Shown: in pieces, positions 1 to 9,850 of the stretch
How positions within the stretch are numbered: position 1 is the first letter of the stretch
How the letters are laid out: each line of letters begins with the position of its first letter
Assembly: GCF_003854275.1 (NCBI RefSeq)
Contig: NZ_QTQP01000008.1
Location: 124,001 to 188,000 of the forward strand
Direction of reading: 5' to 3'
Length of the DNA stretch: 64,000 nt
Source: Burkholderia sp. Bp8963
Lineage (GTDB): Bacteria; Pseudomonadota; Gammaproteobacteria; Burkholderiales; Burkholderiaceae
Position numbers and translations under genes: made by a program
The notes under the pieces: model-generated
What the model was told of the DNA's origin: nothing
The model's database searches: none
The model's input: only the letters and a program-made list of their open reading frames with translations

Positions 1-633
<633 letters not shown>

Positions 634-686
634 CTAAACGGGTCTATTAGAATCGCCAGTTTAGAGCATTCCACCCGCCCGCTTCG

Positions 687-1892
687 ATGCCCCGCACCGC
701 CTCCCGTCCCCCAATCCCGTCCCCGTCCACGCCGGACGAGCCGCTCGCCTGCGACATCTTCTGTACCGTCGTCGACAACTTCGGCGACATCGGCGTGTGC
801 TGGCGCCTCGCGCGCCAGCTCGCGCACGAGCATGGCTGGCAGGTGCGCCTGTTCATCGACGACCTGCACACGTTCGCGCGCCTGCTGCCCGGCGTCGAGC
901 CCGACGCGCGGCGGCAGACCGCCGACGGGGTCGTGATCGAACACTGGCACGCCGAGGTCGGCGACGCGCTCGAGATCGCCGACGTCGTGATCGAGGCGTT
1001 CGCGTGCGAGCTGCCGGGCGCGTATCTGGCGGCGATGGCGCGCCGCGAGCGCCGGCCCGTGTGGATCAATCTCGAATACCTGAGCGCCGAGGACTGGGTC
1101 GCGGATTTCCACCTGCGGCCGTCGCCGCACCCGCGCTACCCGCTCGTCAAGACGTTCTTCTTCCCCGGCCTGTCGGCCGGCACCGGCGGCGTGCTGAAGG
1201 AGCGCGACCTCGATGCGCGCCGCGCGGCGTTCGACGCGCACGCGCAAGCCCAGGCCGAATGGTGGTGGCGCGCGACCGGCGGCGCGCCGCCCGCGCCCGG
1301 CACGACGGTCGTGAGCCTGTTCGCGTACGAGAATCCCGCCGTCGACGCGCTGCTCGCGCAGTGGCGCGACGGCGCGTCGCCCGTCGTCGCGCTCGTGCCG
1401 GAGGGGCGCGTGTCGCCGCACGTCGCGCGCTTTTTCGGGGTTGAGTCCGGGGTTGGGTCATTCGGCGCCGGCGCGCAGGCGCGCGCCGGCAACCTGACCG
1501 CGTACGGGCTCGCGTTCGTCCCGCAGGCCGACTACGATCCGTTGCTGTGGGTCAGCGACCTGAATTTCGTGCGCGGCGAGGATTCGTTCGTCCGCGCGCA
1601 ATGGGCGCGCCGGCCGTTCGTCTGGCACATCTATCCGCAGGCCGACGACGCGCACCTGCCGAAGCTCGATGCTGCGCTTGCGCACGTCGGCGCCGGCCTC
1701 GCCGCTGCGCCGCGCGACGCACTCGCGCGCTTCTGGCATGCGTGGAACGGCGCCGGCACGCCTGACTGGGCCGATTTCTGGCAGCACCGCGCGGCGCTGC
1801 AGGCGAACGCGGCCGGCTGGGCCGACGCGCTGGCCGCCGTCGGCGATCTCGCTGGAAAGCTGGCGGAATACGCAAAATCTCAGTTAAAATAA
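687..1892 (+). CDS. earP: EF-P arginine rhamnosyltransferase EarP
   Basis: Transfers rhamnose from dTDP-rhamnose to Arg32 of elongation factor P, activating it to relieve ribosome stalling at polyproline. The 401-residue protein carries the family N-terminal motif CDIFCTVVDNFGDIGVCWR at about residues 22-40; Asp30 and Asp34 correspond to the catalytic aspartates of the family. A later GEDSFVRAQWA-x-PFVWHIYPQ block matches the C-terminal nucleotide-sugar pocket of this GT-B enzyme. The start used is the first ATG, leaving an 18-residue Pro/Ser-rich leader before the conserved region; no other in-frame ATG precedes the motif. It lies 126 bp upstream of efp on the same strand, the usual pairing of enzyme and substrate. 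Confidence 0.95.
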   Translation: MPRTASRPPIPSPSTPDEPLACDIFCTVVDNFGDIGVCWRLARQLAHEHGWQVRLFIDDLHTFARLLPGVEPDARRQTADGVVIEHWHAEVGDALEIADVVIEAFACELPGAYLAAMARRERRPVWINLEYLSAEDWVADFHLRPSPHPRYPLVKTFFFPGLSAGTGGVLKERDLDARRAAFDAHAQAQAEWWWRATGGAPPAPGTTVVSLFAYENPAVDALLAQWRDGASPVVALVPEGRVSPHVARFFGVESGVGSFGAGAQARAGNLTAYGLAFVPQADYDPLLWVSDLNFVRGEDSFVRAQWARRPFVWHIYPQADDAHLPKLDAALAHVGAGLAAAPRDALARFWHAWNGAGTPDWADFWQHRAALQANAAGWADALAAVGDLAGKLAEYAKSQLK

Positions 1893-2018
1893 GCGGTTAT
1901 CCGACGGCTGACCACGCAAGCGCTCGCTTTTGGGGCCTCCCGGAACGTACGCTTGCGCCGTCCGCCGTTGCGCAACGCTCAGGCACCCTTTATTTGATTT
2001 GATCAGGACAGTTTTTTT

Positions 2019-2576
2019 ATGAAGACCGCACAGGAACTCCGCGTAGGCAACGTCGTGCAGATCGGCAGCGACGCATGGGTCATCTCGAAGACGGAATACA
2101 ACAAGTCGGGCCGTAACGCCGCTGTCGTCAAGATGAAGATGAAGAACCTGCTGACCAACGCAGGCCAGGAATCGGTCTACAAGGCCGACGACAAGTTCGA
2201 CGTCGTCGTGCTCGACCGCAAGGAAGTGACGTACTCGTACTTCGCCGACCCGATGTACGTGTTCATGGACGCCGACTACAACCAGTACGAAGTCGAAGCG
2301 GAAATGATGGGCGAAGCGCTCAACTACCTCGAAGACGGCATGGCGTGCGAAGTCGTGTTCTACAACGAGAAGGCGATCTCGGTCGAACTGCCGACGGTTC
2401 TCGTGCGCGAAATCACCTACACCGAGCCGGCCGTCAAGGGCGACACGTCGTCGGGCAAGGTGCTGAAGAACGCAAAGCTCGCAACCGGTTTCGAACTGCA
2501 GGTTCCGCTGTTCTGCAACACCGGCGACAAGATCGAAATCGACACGCGCACGCACGAATACCGCAGCCGCGCATAA
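2019..2576 (+). CDS. efp: Elongation factor P, Arg32 type
   Basis: Translation factor that promotes peptide-bond formation on stalled polyproline sequences. The 185 residues match the normal three-domain length. The tip of the first domain reads [14 protein letters not shown], placing arginine at residue 32, the position rhamnosylated by EarP, rather than the lysine modified by EpmA in other bacteria. An AGGA ribosome site at about 2005 precedes the ATG by 10 bases, with a run of seven T between them. A strong intrinsic terminator follows directly. The gene sits downstream of earP and may be read from its own promoter in the 126-bp gap. Confidence 0.98.
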   Translation: MKTAQELRVGNVVQIGSDAWVISKTEYNKSGRNAAVVKMKMKNLLTNAGQESVYKADDKFDVVVLDRKEVTYSYFADPMYVFMDADYNQYEVEAEMMGEALNYLEDGMACEVVFYNEKAISVELPTVLVREITYTEPAVKGDTSSGKVLKNAKLATGFELQVPLFCNTGDKIEIDTRTHEYRSRA

Positions 2577-2601
2577 TCGCCGAGCGATTAATATGTCGAA
2601 C

Positions 2602-2630
2602 AAAGCGCCCTTCGGGGCGCTTTTTGTTTG
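2602..2630 (+). terminator. Intrinsic terminator of efp
   Basis: Nine-base-pair stem AAAGCGCCC / GGGCGCTTT around a TTCG tetraloop, followed by a T-rich tail, 25 bases after the efp stop. Confidence 0.92.
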
Positions 2631-2847
2631 TCCGGGCCCAACAGCACGCCGCCGGCCGGTAGAGAGAAGCACAACAAAATCCACCGGTAAAGATATTCAA
2701 TTTGTATCATCTGTAACTGTTTTATAGCGACCGAGAAATAATGTACGTCACGCGTGCAGTGGGGCATAAAATCAGTTTTTAATCTGGATATGCGGCTGCG
2801 GCATTAATGCCGACGGCCCGCCTCTTTTGACACGACACGCGTCCTCC

Positions 2848-4233
2848 ATGCCACACGCCCTGATTGTCGAAGACGATCCCAATAGTCTGTCCGGACTCAC
2901 CGCGCTGCTCGCCGCGGACGGCTTCTCGGTCGACACGGCAACGTCGCTCGCCGAAGCGCGCACCGCGCTCGGCCGCTCGATTCCCGATGTCGTCCTCGTC
3001 GACCTGAATCTGCCGGACGGCAGCGGGTTCGACCTGCTTCAGCACCTGCCGCAGCAACAGCCGAACGGTTCGCTGCCCGTCATCGTACTGACCGGCAACG
3101 CGACCGTCGAAAGCGCGATCGAAGGCCTGCGTCACGGTATCTGGGACTACCTGCTCAAGCCGATCAACATTCCGCGCCTGCGCAGCCTGCTCGCACGCAT
3201 TCCCCGCCCGTACGAACTGATCGACGAAGTGCAGTCGCTGCGCGCGTCGCTGCGGCATCTCGGCCGCTTCGGCGCGCTGGTCGGCCGCAGCGAGCCGATG
3301 CAGCACGTGTACGACATGATCGAGCACAACGCGCGCACCGAGACAGCCGTGCTGTTCTCGGGAGAAGCCGGTACCGGCAAGAAGCTGGCCGCGCGCACGC
3401 TGCATGACCTGAGCCGCCGCCGCAAGGGGCCGTTCGTCGCGTTCGACTGCCGCTCGCTCGCGCATGCGGGGCGTCACGGCGCTGCGCTCGACAGCGTGCT
3501 GTTCGGCCACGAGCGCGGTGCGTTCGACGGCGCCGAGCGGCGCGAGTCGGGCCTGTTCGAACAGGCCGGCGGCGGCACGCTGTTCCTCGACGAGGTCACC
3601 GCACTGCCGCTCGCGCTTCAGGAAGCGCTGCTGCAGGCGCTCGATTCGCAGAACTTCATGCGCATCGGTGGCACGAGCGCGGTTGCGAGCGACTTCCGGC
3701 TGATCGCCACCACGCGCCGCCCGGCACGCGAGGCGGTTGCGAACGGCACGCTGCGCGAGGATCTGTGGCTGCGTCTCGACGCGGCATCGATCACGATGCC
3801 GCCTCTGCGCGAACGCGACGGCGATGCGCTGTCGATCGCCGACGCGCTGATCGACGATCTGAACCGCGATGCGCGCGCGACCGGCCGCAGCACGACCGAC
3901 AAGCGTGCGGCACCGGGCTTCGTGCGCGAGTGCCTGTCCTACGAATGGCCGGGCAACGTGCGCGAACTGCAGGAGCGCGTGCGCTTCGCATACGACGCAT
4001 CCGGCGACTTCATCGATACGCTGCGCGCCGGCGAAGCGAGCTTTTCGGCCGGCGCCGCGCTGAACGGCAGCAGCGTGCAGATCAAGGTCGGCACGCCACT
4101 GTCGGACGTCGAAGACCTGCTGATCCGCGCGACGCTCGACGCGGTCGGCGGCACGCGCCATCGCGCGGCGACACTGCTCGGCATCAGCCCGAAAACGCTG
4201 TACAACAAGCTGCAGCGGATGAAAGTGGATTGA
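2848..4233 (+). CDS. NtrC-family response regulator with altered sigma-54 contact loop
   Basis: A 461-residue protein with a receiver domain (residues 1-115: acidic pair E8-D9-D10, phospho-acceptor D52 in VDLNLPDGSG, K104 in LLKPIN), an AAA+ domain (Walker A GEAGTGKK 172-179, Walker B GGTLFLDE 242-249, WPGNVREL later) and a C-terminal Fis-type helix-turn-helix ending in GISPKTLYNKLQRMKVD. The loop that contacts sigma-54, normally GAFTGA, reads GAFDGA at 224-229; the threonine is the critical residue in the family, so direct sigma-54 activation is doubtful. The ATG at 2848 is chosen over the one at 2827 because MPHALIVEDD begins the receiver fold. No histidine kinase is adjacent, so this is an orphan regulator whose targets are not visible here. 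Confidence 0.85.
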   Translation: MPHALIVEDDPNSLSGLTALLAADGFSVDTATSLAEARTALGRSIPDVVLVDLNLPDGSGFDLLQHLPQQQPNGSLPVIVLTGNATVESAIEGLRHGIWDYLLKPINIPRLRSLLARIPRPYELIDEVQSLRASLRHLGRFGALVGRSEPMQHVYDMIEHNARTETAVLFSGEAGTGKKLAARTLHDLSRRRKGPFVAFDCRSLAHAGRHGAALDSVLFGHERGAFDGAERRESGLFEQAGGGTLFLDEVTALPLALQEALLQALDSQNFMRIGGTSAVASDFRLIATTRRPAREAVANGTLREDLWLRLDAASITMPPLRERDGDALSIADALIDDLNRDARATGRSTTDKRAAPGFVRECLSYEWPGNVRELQERVRFAYDASGDFIDTLRAGEASFSAGAALNGSSVQIKVGTPLSDVEDLLIRATLDAVGGTRHRAATLLGISPKTLYNKLQRMKVD

Positions 4234-4242
4234 CGGGTGAAA

Positions 4243-4270
4243 GAACGGCCGGCTGAATTCGGCCGTTTTG
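4243..4270 (+). terminator. Terminator of the response-regulator gene
   Basis: Seven-base stem AACGGCC / GGCCGTT with a ten-base loop and a short T run, directly after the stop at 4233. It also separates the gene from convergent nagZ. Confidence 0.7.
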
Positions 4271-4318
4271 CGGCCATTTTGCGGCCGGTGGTTGCGGCCG
4301 CAACGACCTGCGCGTCCC

Positions 4319-5347
4319 TTACGCGAACGCGCTGCTCAACAGCGCCTGTGCGCGCAGATACTCGGGCTGCGCGACCAGCTTGTCCCATTTGACCGGCTTG
4401 CCGCGCGCACGCATCCGCTTGATGCGGCGCACCGATTCCGGCGACGGCTGCGCCTTCAGCCCGTTCAGCACGCTTTCGGCGGCGTCCGGCTGGTTGCAGA
4501 CGAGCACCATGTCGCAGCCGGCGCCGAGCGCGGCCTCGGCCGCCTGCGTGAGCGTGCCGCCCTCGCGCGCCGCTTCCATCGACAGGTCGTCGCTGAAGAT
4601 CGCGCCCGTGAAGCCGAGCCGGCCGCGCAGGATGTCCTGCAGCCAGACCCGCGAGAAGCCGGCGGGCAGCGCGTCGACCTGCGTGTAGATCACGTGCGCC
4701 GGGATCACCGCCGACAGCGACAGGCCGAGCCAGTCATAAGGCGCGACGTCCTGCTTGAGGATCGTGTCGAGCGGCCGGTCGTCGGTCGGCAGCGCGACAT
4801 GCGAATCGGCTTCCGCAAAACCGTGCCCGGGAAAATGCTTGCCGCAGTTCGCCATCCCCGCGAGCGAGAGCCCGTGGTTGACGCTCTTCGCGAGCATCGT
4901 CACGACGCGCGGATCGCGATGGAACGCGCGATCGCCGATCACCTTCGAGTGGCCGTAGTCGAGGTCAAGCACGGGCGTGAAGCTCATGTCGATCCCGCAT
5001 GCACGCAACTCCGCGGCAAGGATGTAGCCGACCGCCGTCGCGACCTTCGTCGCATGCAGCACGTCCTGGTCCCACAGCTCGCCGAGGCGGCGCATCGCGG
5101 GCAGCACCGTGAAGCCGTCGGTGCGAAAGCGCTGCACGCGGCCGCCTTCGTGGTCGACGGCGATCAGCACGTCCTCGCGGATCGCGCGAATCGAGTCGGT
5201 CAGCGCGGTCAGCTGCGCGCGGTTCTCGAAATGCCGCGCGAACAGGATCACGCCGCCGGTGTTCGGATGGGCGAGACGGCGCGCATCGTCGCGCGTCAGG
5301 GCCGTGCCGACGACGTCGAGCATGACCGGGCCGGGAGTCGTTTTCAT
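4319..5347 (-). CDS. nagZ: Beta-N-acetylhexosaminidase NagZ
   Basis: Glycoside hydrolase family 3 enzyme that removes GlcNAc from 1,6-anhydro-muropeptides in the cytoplasm during peptidoglycan recycling; its products influence AmpR-controlled beta-lactamase in related bacteria. The 342 residues are the usual single-domain length. Family signatures are IAVDHEGGRVQRF (62-74), KHFPGHG (170-176, catalytic His loop) and FSDDLSM (251-257, containing the nucleophilic Asp). No signal peptide is seen. It lies 15 bp downstream of acpS on the same strand and is the last gene of the long minus-strand run. Confidence 0.96.
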   Translation of the reverse strand: MKTTPGPVMLDVVGTALTRDDARRLAHPNTGGVILFARHFENRAQLTALTDSIRAIREDVLIAVDHEGGRVQRFRTDGFTVLPAMRRLGELWDQDVLHATKVATAVGYILAAELRACGIDMSFTPVLDLDYGHSKVIGDRAFHRDPRVVTMLAKSVNHGLSLAGMANCGKHFPGHGFAEADSHVALPTDDRPLDTILKQDVAPYDWLGLSLSAVIPAHVIYTQVDALPAGFSRVWLQDILRGRLGFTGAIFSDDLSMEAAREGGTLTQAAEAALGAGCDMVLVCNQPDAAESVLNGLKAQPSPESVRRIKRMRARGKPVKWDKLVAQPEYLRAQALLSSAFA

Positions 5348-5362
5348 CGATTCGGGAGTCCG

Positions 5363-5797
5363 TCAGGAAGAGATTCGGGAAACCGGCGGAGCCGGGGTCG
5401 GCCAGTCGGTCTCGGCGACCACGAACGACACTGCGTAGTCGCGCTCGTCGCTGACCGTCACGCGAGCGGTGATACCGCGCGCAGCGAGCCACTCGGCCAG
5501 CTCGCCGGACGCGACGACGTACGGTTCGCCGCTCGGTTGGTTGAGGGTTTGCAGCGCGCGCCACGTCATCGGCCAGTGCATGCCAAGCCCGATCGCCTTC
5601 GAGAACGCTTCCTTCGCGGAAAAACGCGTCGCGAGGAACGCGATGCCGCGCGCCTCGGAGCGCGCGCGGCGGGCGCGGAACACGCGCAGCTCGTCGGGCC
5701 CCAGTACTTTCTCGGCAAACCGCCCGCCGGTGCGCTCGAGCACCGCCGCGATGCGGCTCACCTGCACGATATCGGTGCCGATGCCGTAGATCGTCAT
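5363..5797 (-). CDS. acpS: Holo-[acyl-carrier-protein] synthase
   Basis: Attaches 4'-phosphopantetheine from CoA to the serine of acyl carrier protein, here presumably Ser37 of the AcpP encoded at 18.8-19.0 kb. The 144 residues open with [16 protein letters not shown] (metal-binding Asp9) and contain [13 protein letters not shown] (59-71, with the magnesium-ligand Glu63), both diagnostic of the AcpS family. It follows pdxJ, as in many proteobacteria, but the 105-bp gap holds a palindromic element described separately. Confidence 0.95.
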   Translation of the reverse strand: MTIYGIGTDIVQVSRIAAVLERTGGRFAEKVLGPDELRVFRARRARSEARGIAFLATRFSAKEAFSKAIGLGMHWPMTWRALQTLNQPSGEPYVVASGELAEWLAARGITARVTVSDERDYAVSFVVAETDWPTPAPPVSRISS

Positions 5798-5810
5798 GTC
5801 AGCACCCGCC

Positions 5811-5895
5811 GGGCCGCCCTAGGGGCGGAAAGAGACGCTTTGTGGAAACGGGGGAGCTATGCCCCCCCGAGCGATCGGAGAGAGCGTGGGGGCAT
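5811..5895. repeat. Palindromic intergenic element between pdxJ and acpS
   Basis: Two inverted repeats fill most of the 105-bp gap. One is CCGCCC / GGGCGG at 5814-5828. The other is ATGCCCCC / GGGGGCAT at 5859-5866 and 5888-5895 with a 21-base loop. There is no T tract suited to termination. I recall similar GC-rich palindromic spacers in Burkholderia genomes, but that is memory, not a search. It may be a dispersed intergenic repeat or an RNA-processing hairpin. Confidence 0.5.
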
Positions 5896-5902
5896 TTCAT
5901 CT

Positions 5903-6676
5903 TCAACGCGTGCCGTGCAGCGCCGCAACGCGGGCCGCGACCATGATCGCCTTCATCTCGCGCACCGCGTTGTCCCATCCCGCGAAAATCGCATGCGCGA
6001 CGATCGCATGGCCGATGTTCAGCTCGACGATGCCGTCGATCGCGGCGATCTGCTGCACGTTCGTATAGTGCAGGCCATGCCCCGCGTTCACCTTCAGCCC
6101 GAGCTGCGCGCCGGCCTGCACGCCCGCGACGATCCGCTCGTATTCGCGCTGCTGCTCGGCCGCGTCGTGTGCGTCCGCGTAACGGCCCGTGTGCAGTTCG
6201 ATCACCGGCGCGCCGGCTTCGTGCGCGGCGCGAATCTGCGTCTCGTCCGGATCGATGAACAACGACACGCGTACGCCCGCGTCGGCGAGCTGCCTGCACG
6301 CGGCGCTCACGGCCTCGAAGCGGCCCGCGACGTCGAGGCCGCCCTCGGTCGTCAGCTCCTCGCGCTTTTCGGGCACGAGGCACGCGTCGTGCGGCTGCAC
6401 TTCGCACGCGATGTCGAGCATTTCGGTCGTCACCGCGCATTCGAGGTTCATTCGCGTCTTCAGCAGCGGGCGCAGCTTGCGCACGTCCGCGTCGACGATG
6501 TGCCGGCGGTCCTCGCGCAGATGCAGCGTGATCGCGTCGGCGCCGGCCTCTTCGGCCGCGAGCGCCGCGCGGATCGGGTCCGGATAGGTCGTGCCGCGCG
6601 CGTTGCGCAGCGTCGCGACGTGGTCGATGTTGACGCCGAGATCGATGGCGGTGGGCGAAGTCAGGAAGAAGCTCAT
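5903..6676 (-). CDS. pdxJ: Pyridoxine 5'-phosphate synthase
   Basis: Condenses 3-amino-2-oxopropyl phosphate with 1-deoxyxylulose 5-phosphate to give pyridoxine 5'-phosphate in DXP-dependent vitamin B6 synthesis. The start at 6676 gives 257 residues beginning [21 protein letters not shown]; a much longer open frame continues upstream but only overlaps recO. Conserved blocks are [28 protein letters not shown] and [13 protein letters not shown] near the C-terminus. The start codon overlaps the recO stop in an ATGA arrangement, indicating translational coupling. Confidence 0.96.
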   Translation of the reverse strand: MSFFLTSPTAIDLGVNIDHVATLRNARGTTYPDPIRAALAAEEAGADAITLHLREDRRHIVDADVRKLRPLLKTRMNLECAVTTEMLDIACEVQPHDACLVPEKREELTTEGGLDVAGRFEAVSAACRQLADAGVRVSLFIDPDETQIRAAHEAGAPVIELHTGRYADAHDAAEQQREYERIVAGVQAGAQLGLKVNAGHGLHYTNVQQIAAIDGIVELNIGHAIVAHAIFAGWDNAVREMKAIMVAARVAALHGTR

Positions 6677-7521
6677 AGATTTTGCAGGTCGATCAGGATC
6701 TGGCGCGTCGCGAGCGGCGTGCCACCGAGATAGGTGTTCAGCAGAAAGCGCATCAGCGTCTTGCTTTGCGCGACCGTCTGGGCTCGATGGTAATCGTCCT
6801 GCTCCATGTCGAGCAACGTCTGTCCTGTCACCACCGGCCAATGCGACGGCACGTCGTCGTCCGCGTTGCGCACGCCGCGCTCGGGATCGAACACGTAAAG
6901 GCGGTCGGCCTCGACCGCGCGGCGCGCGACCGTGCGGTTCAGCGCCATCGCATAGCCGGTCTCGCGCAGCAGCACGCGTTCGAACGAGCGCAGCACCTGC
7001 ACCGCGGGCTCGCCGTGCGCGAGGCGCGTGAGCGTCACCACGTAGTGATTGAAGAGCGGCGGCTGCGGATCCTCGCGCGCGCAGAACTTCACGAGCAGCT
7101 CGTTCGCGTAGAAGCCGCACAGCAGCGCATCGCCGCCGAGCGGCAGCATCCCGCCGACCCATTCGGCGCCCGTCAGCGTGCGCATCTCCGACTTGCCGGA
7201 CCACGACAGCAGCAGCGGCTGGAACGTCTGCAGCACGCCGCGCAGCGCGGAATGCGGGCGCTTCGCGCCCTTTGCGACGAGCGCGAGCCGGCCGTGATCG
7301 CGCGTCAGCACGTCGACGATCAGGCTCGTTTCGCGATAGGGATAGCTGTGCAGCACGAACGCCGGCTGCTCGGCGACACGAAAATCGGACGTGCGCGAGG
7401 TCGCACGCCGCGCCTTGCGCGGCGGTGCGGGGGGCGCGGCAGGCGGCGCGTCGTCCGCGCCGGGCGCCGCCGCGTCTTCGGTCGACGTCAGTGCGTCATT
7501 CGCACCGTCATTCGTACCCAT
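6673..7521 (-). CDS. recO: DNA repair protein RecO
   Basis: RecO works with RecR/RecF to load RecA on SSB-coated single-stranded DNA. The OB-fold start [38 protein letters not shown] is clear, but it is preceded by about 50 residues rich in Ala, Pro and Asp that the usual 240-residue RecO lacks; this tail is probably disordered. The start is uncertain: MGTND at 7521 is taken, and MPMGTND at 7527 is equally possible. Both overlap the end of era. The zinc cysteines of some RecO proteins are not obvious here. It sits between era and pdxJ in the conserved rnc-era-recO-pdxJ-acpS order. Confidence 0.93.
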   Translation of the reverse strand: MGTNDGANDALTSTEDAAAPGADDAPPAAPPAPPRKARRATSRTSDFRVAEQPAFVLHSYPYRETSLIVDVLTRDHGRLALVAKGAKRPHSALRGVLQTFQPLLLSWSGKSEMRTLTGAEWVGGMLPLGGDALLCGFYANELLVKFCAREDPQPPLFNHYVVTLTRLAHGEPAVQVLRSFERVLLRETGYAMALNRTVARRAVEADRLYVFDPERGVRNADDDVPSHWPVVTGQTLLDMEQDDYHRAQTVAQSKTLMRFLLNTYLGGTPLATRQILIDLQNL

Positions 7522-8407
7522 AGGCACGAAGCCCCGCTTCGTTGTCGGCCCAGCCGCTCCTCACCTTGACGAAGGTCTCGAGATAGACGGGGCCGTCGAA
7601 CAGCTTTTCCATGTCCATCCGCGCCTCGGTGCTGATCTGCTTGAGTTTCTCGCCCTTCTTGCCGATCACCATCGCCTTGTGCGAATCGCGCTCGACGAGG
7701 ATCGTCGCGAAGATGCGCTTCAGGCGCCCTTCCTCCTCGAACTTGTCGATGATGACGGTGCTCGTGTACGGCAGTTCGTCGCCGGTCCAGCGGAACACCT
7801 TCTCGCGCAGGATCTCGGCCGCGAGAAAGCGCGAGCTGCGGTCGGTCAGTTCGTCCTCGCCGTAGATCGGCTCGCCCTCCGGCAGGTACGGCTTGATCGT
7901 CTCCAGCAGGCGCTTGATATCTTCCGGCTGCCTGGCCGCCAGCGGCACGAGTTCGGCGAATTCGCGCAGCGCGCTCATCTTCTGCATGAACGGGAACAGC
8001 GTCGCCTTGTCGGTCACGCGGTCGATCTTGTTCGCGATCAGCAGCGTCGGCGTGCCGGGCGGGATCAGGTCGAGCACCTTCTGGTCGTCGGGCCCGAAGC
8101 GGCCGGCCTCGATCACGAACAGGATCAGGTCGACCGACGTCAGCGTTGACGTGACCGCGCGGTTCAGCGAGCGGTTCAGCGCGGTGCTGTGGCGGGTCTG
8201 GAAGCCCGGCGTGTCGACGAACACGAATTGCGCGTCGTCGAACGTGTTGATGCCGGTGATGCGGTGGCGGGTCGTCTGCGCCTTGCGCGACGTGATGCTG
8301 ATCTTCTGGCCGACGAGCGCGTTCATCAGCGTCGACTTGCCGACGTTCGGACGGCCCACGATCGCGATCATGCCGCAGCGGAAACCAGTAGGAGCGGTAG
8401 CGTTCAT
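7508..8407 (-). CDS. era: GTPase Era
   Basis: Essential Ras-like GTPase that binds the 3' end of 16S rRNA and assists 30S maturation. The 299 residues show G1 GRPNVGKST (18-26), G3 DTPGF (65-69) and G4 NKID (126-129), followed by a C-terminal KH domain with the [19 protein letters not shown] segment. The length is normal. The gene lies 63 bp downstream of rnc, a partner in ribosomal RNA processing, and its end overlaps the recO start. Confidence 0.97.
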   Translation of the reverse strand: MNATAPTGFRCGMIAIVGRPNVGKSTLMNALVGQKISITSRKAQTTRHRITGINTFDDAQFVFVDTPGFQTRHSTALNRSLNRAVTSTLTSVDLILFVIEAGRFGPDDQKVLDLIPPGTPTLLIANKIDRVTDKATLFPFMQKMSALREFAELVPLAARQPEDIKRLLETIKPYLPEGEPIYGEDELTDRSSRFLAAEILREKVFRWTGDELPYTSTVIIDKFEEEGRLKRIFATILVERDSHKAMVIGKKGEKLKQISTEARMDMEKLFDGPVYLETFVKVRSGWADNEAGLRAYGYE

Positions 8408-8470
8408 ATCGATTGGGAAACAGGTTCGGAACCGGCCGCGCGGTGCGCGGCACGATCGATGGGCAATGTG

Positions 8471-9697
8471 TCAGTGGTCGGCATCGGCCACGGGCGCCTG
8501 GGCAGCGGCGAGGCTCGGTCCGCCAGGCGACGCGTCCGGTCCGGCTTCCGCGTCGCGCACGCGCAGCGTCGCGCGCTCCGCGGCCGCTCGCGGCGCGGCG
8601 TCGGCCGCCGGCTTGTCGGTCCGCGGCGCGGCGTCGGTGTGATCGGCTGCGTTGTCGGTGCCGCCCGACCCGGTATCGGGCTGGCCTGCAGGCTTGTCGG
8701 TGGCTTTCGGTGCGGCGTCGGTCCGGTCACCGGCCTTGTCCGCCACCGGCTTCGCGGCCCGCTCGGCCTTTTCCGCGCCATGTTCGACGTGCGCAGCGCG
8801 GATCGCGGCCACCGAGGCCGGAACAGCCCGCTCGCCCTGCTCCGCCACGTCGCCCGCGGCCGGCACAGCCTTCGCTTCGGCGCGTGCCGCGGCGCGCTCC
8901 TTGCGCTCGGGCGAGCGCAGATCGAGCGCTTCCTGCACGCCTTTCACGCCGGGCACGATTTCCGGCTCGACATGCTTGGCCGCACGCGCGTTTTTCGAAC
9001 GCTTCGGCTTCGCGGCCGGCATCGGCGCAGCCGCCATCACCTCGTCGAGCGCCTTCTTCGCCGCGGCCTGCTCGGCCGCGCGGCGGCTTGCGCCGGAACC
9101 GGACACCTTGACGTCCAGCTTCGGCACCGTGCATTCGACCTCGAACTGCTGATTGTGCGCCGCACCATGCGTCGCGACGACCGTGTAGGTCGGCAGCGCG
9201 ATCTTGTGCCCCTGCAGGTACTCCTGCAGCAGCGTCTTCGCATCCTTGCCGAGCGTGCGCGGATCGATGTGGTCGAGAATCGGCACGTAAAGCCGCTTGA
9301 TGACCCCTTGGGCGGCTTCGAAGCCGCCATCGAGGAACACGGCCCCGATGATGGCTTCGAACGCGTCCGCGAGGATCGACGGCCGGCGGAAGCCGCCACT
9401 GCGCAACTCGCCTTCGCCGAGCCGCAGCCCATCGGAAATATTCAGGGCCTGAGCGATTTCGTACAGGGACTGCTGCTTGACGAGGTTGGCGCGCACGCGC
9501 GACAGGTCGCCTTCGTCCAGCTTGCTGAAACGCTGGAACAAAAGGGCGGCCACCGCGCAATTCAGAACGGAGTCGCCGAGAAACTCGAGCCGTTCGTTAT
9601 GCGTGGCACTGTGACTGCGATGGGTCAAAGCCTGGCGCAACAATTCCGCATTGCGAAATTCGTAGCGCAGCCGGCTTTCCAACTGGGATAGGGGCAT
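8471..9697 (-). CDS. rnc: Ribonuclease III with long C-terminal tail
   Basis: Cleaves double-stranded RNA, notably pre-rRNA. Residues 1-150 form the nuclease domain with the signature [12 protein letters not shown] (34-45); a double-stranded RNA-binding domain follows to about residue 230 (ending [16 protein letters not shown]). The remaining roughly 175 residues are an Ala/Lys/Asp-rich, probably disordered tail with recurring TDAAPK/TDKPA words, absent from the usual 225-residue enzyme. There is no Shine-Dalgarno sequence before the ATG, and a TATACT hexamer lies only seven bases upstream, so the message may be leaderless. Downstream neighbours era and recO are conserved partners. Confidence 0.95.
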   Translation of the reverse strand: MPLSQLESRLRYEFRNAELLRQALTHRSHSATHNERLEFLGDSVLNCAVAALLFQRFSKLDEGDLSRVRANLVKQQSLYEIAQALNISDGLRLGEGELRSGGFRRPSILADAFEAIIGAVFLDGGFEAAQGVIKRLYVPILDHIDPRTLGKDAKTLLQEYLQGHKIALPTYTVVATHGAAHNQQFEVECTVPKLDVKVSGSGASRRAAEQAAAKKALDEVMAAAPMPAAKPKRSKNARAAKHVEPEIVPGVKGVQEALDLRSPERKERAAARAEAKAVPAAGDVAEQGERAVPASVAAIRAAHVEHGAEKAERAAKPVADKAGDRTDAAPKATDKPAGQPDTGSGGTDNAADHTDAAPRTDKPAADAAPRAAAERATLRVRDAEAGPDASPGGPSLAAAQAPVADADH

Positions 9698-9850
9698 GTG
9701 CAGGAGTATAACGCGGGCGCCGGTCGTGCCGAAACGACGCGACCGGCCCCGAAAAGGCGTGACGTGGCGGTGTTACCGCCGGTTCTTAAAGTAGTTCGGC
9801 AATACGCTTCGCGGCCCGTGCGTTGCGTATTGCGTGCGAGTCGAGCGGGA

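Noticed and set aside
4268-6733. 821-residue open frame antisense to nagZ, acpS and pdxJ
   Set aside because: It spans three secure genes on the opposite strand; a high-GC shadow.
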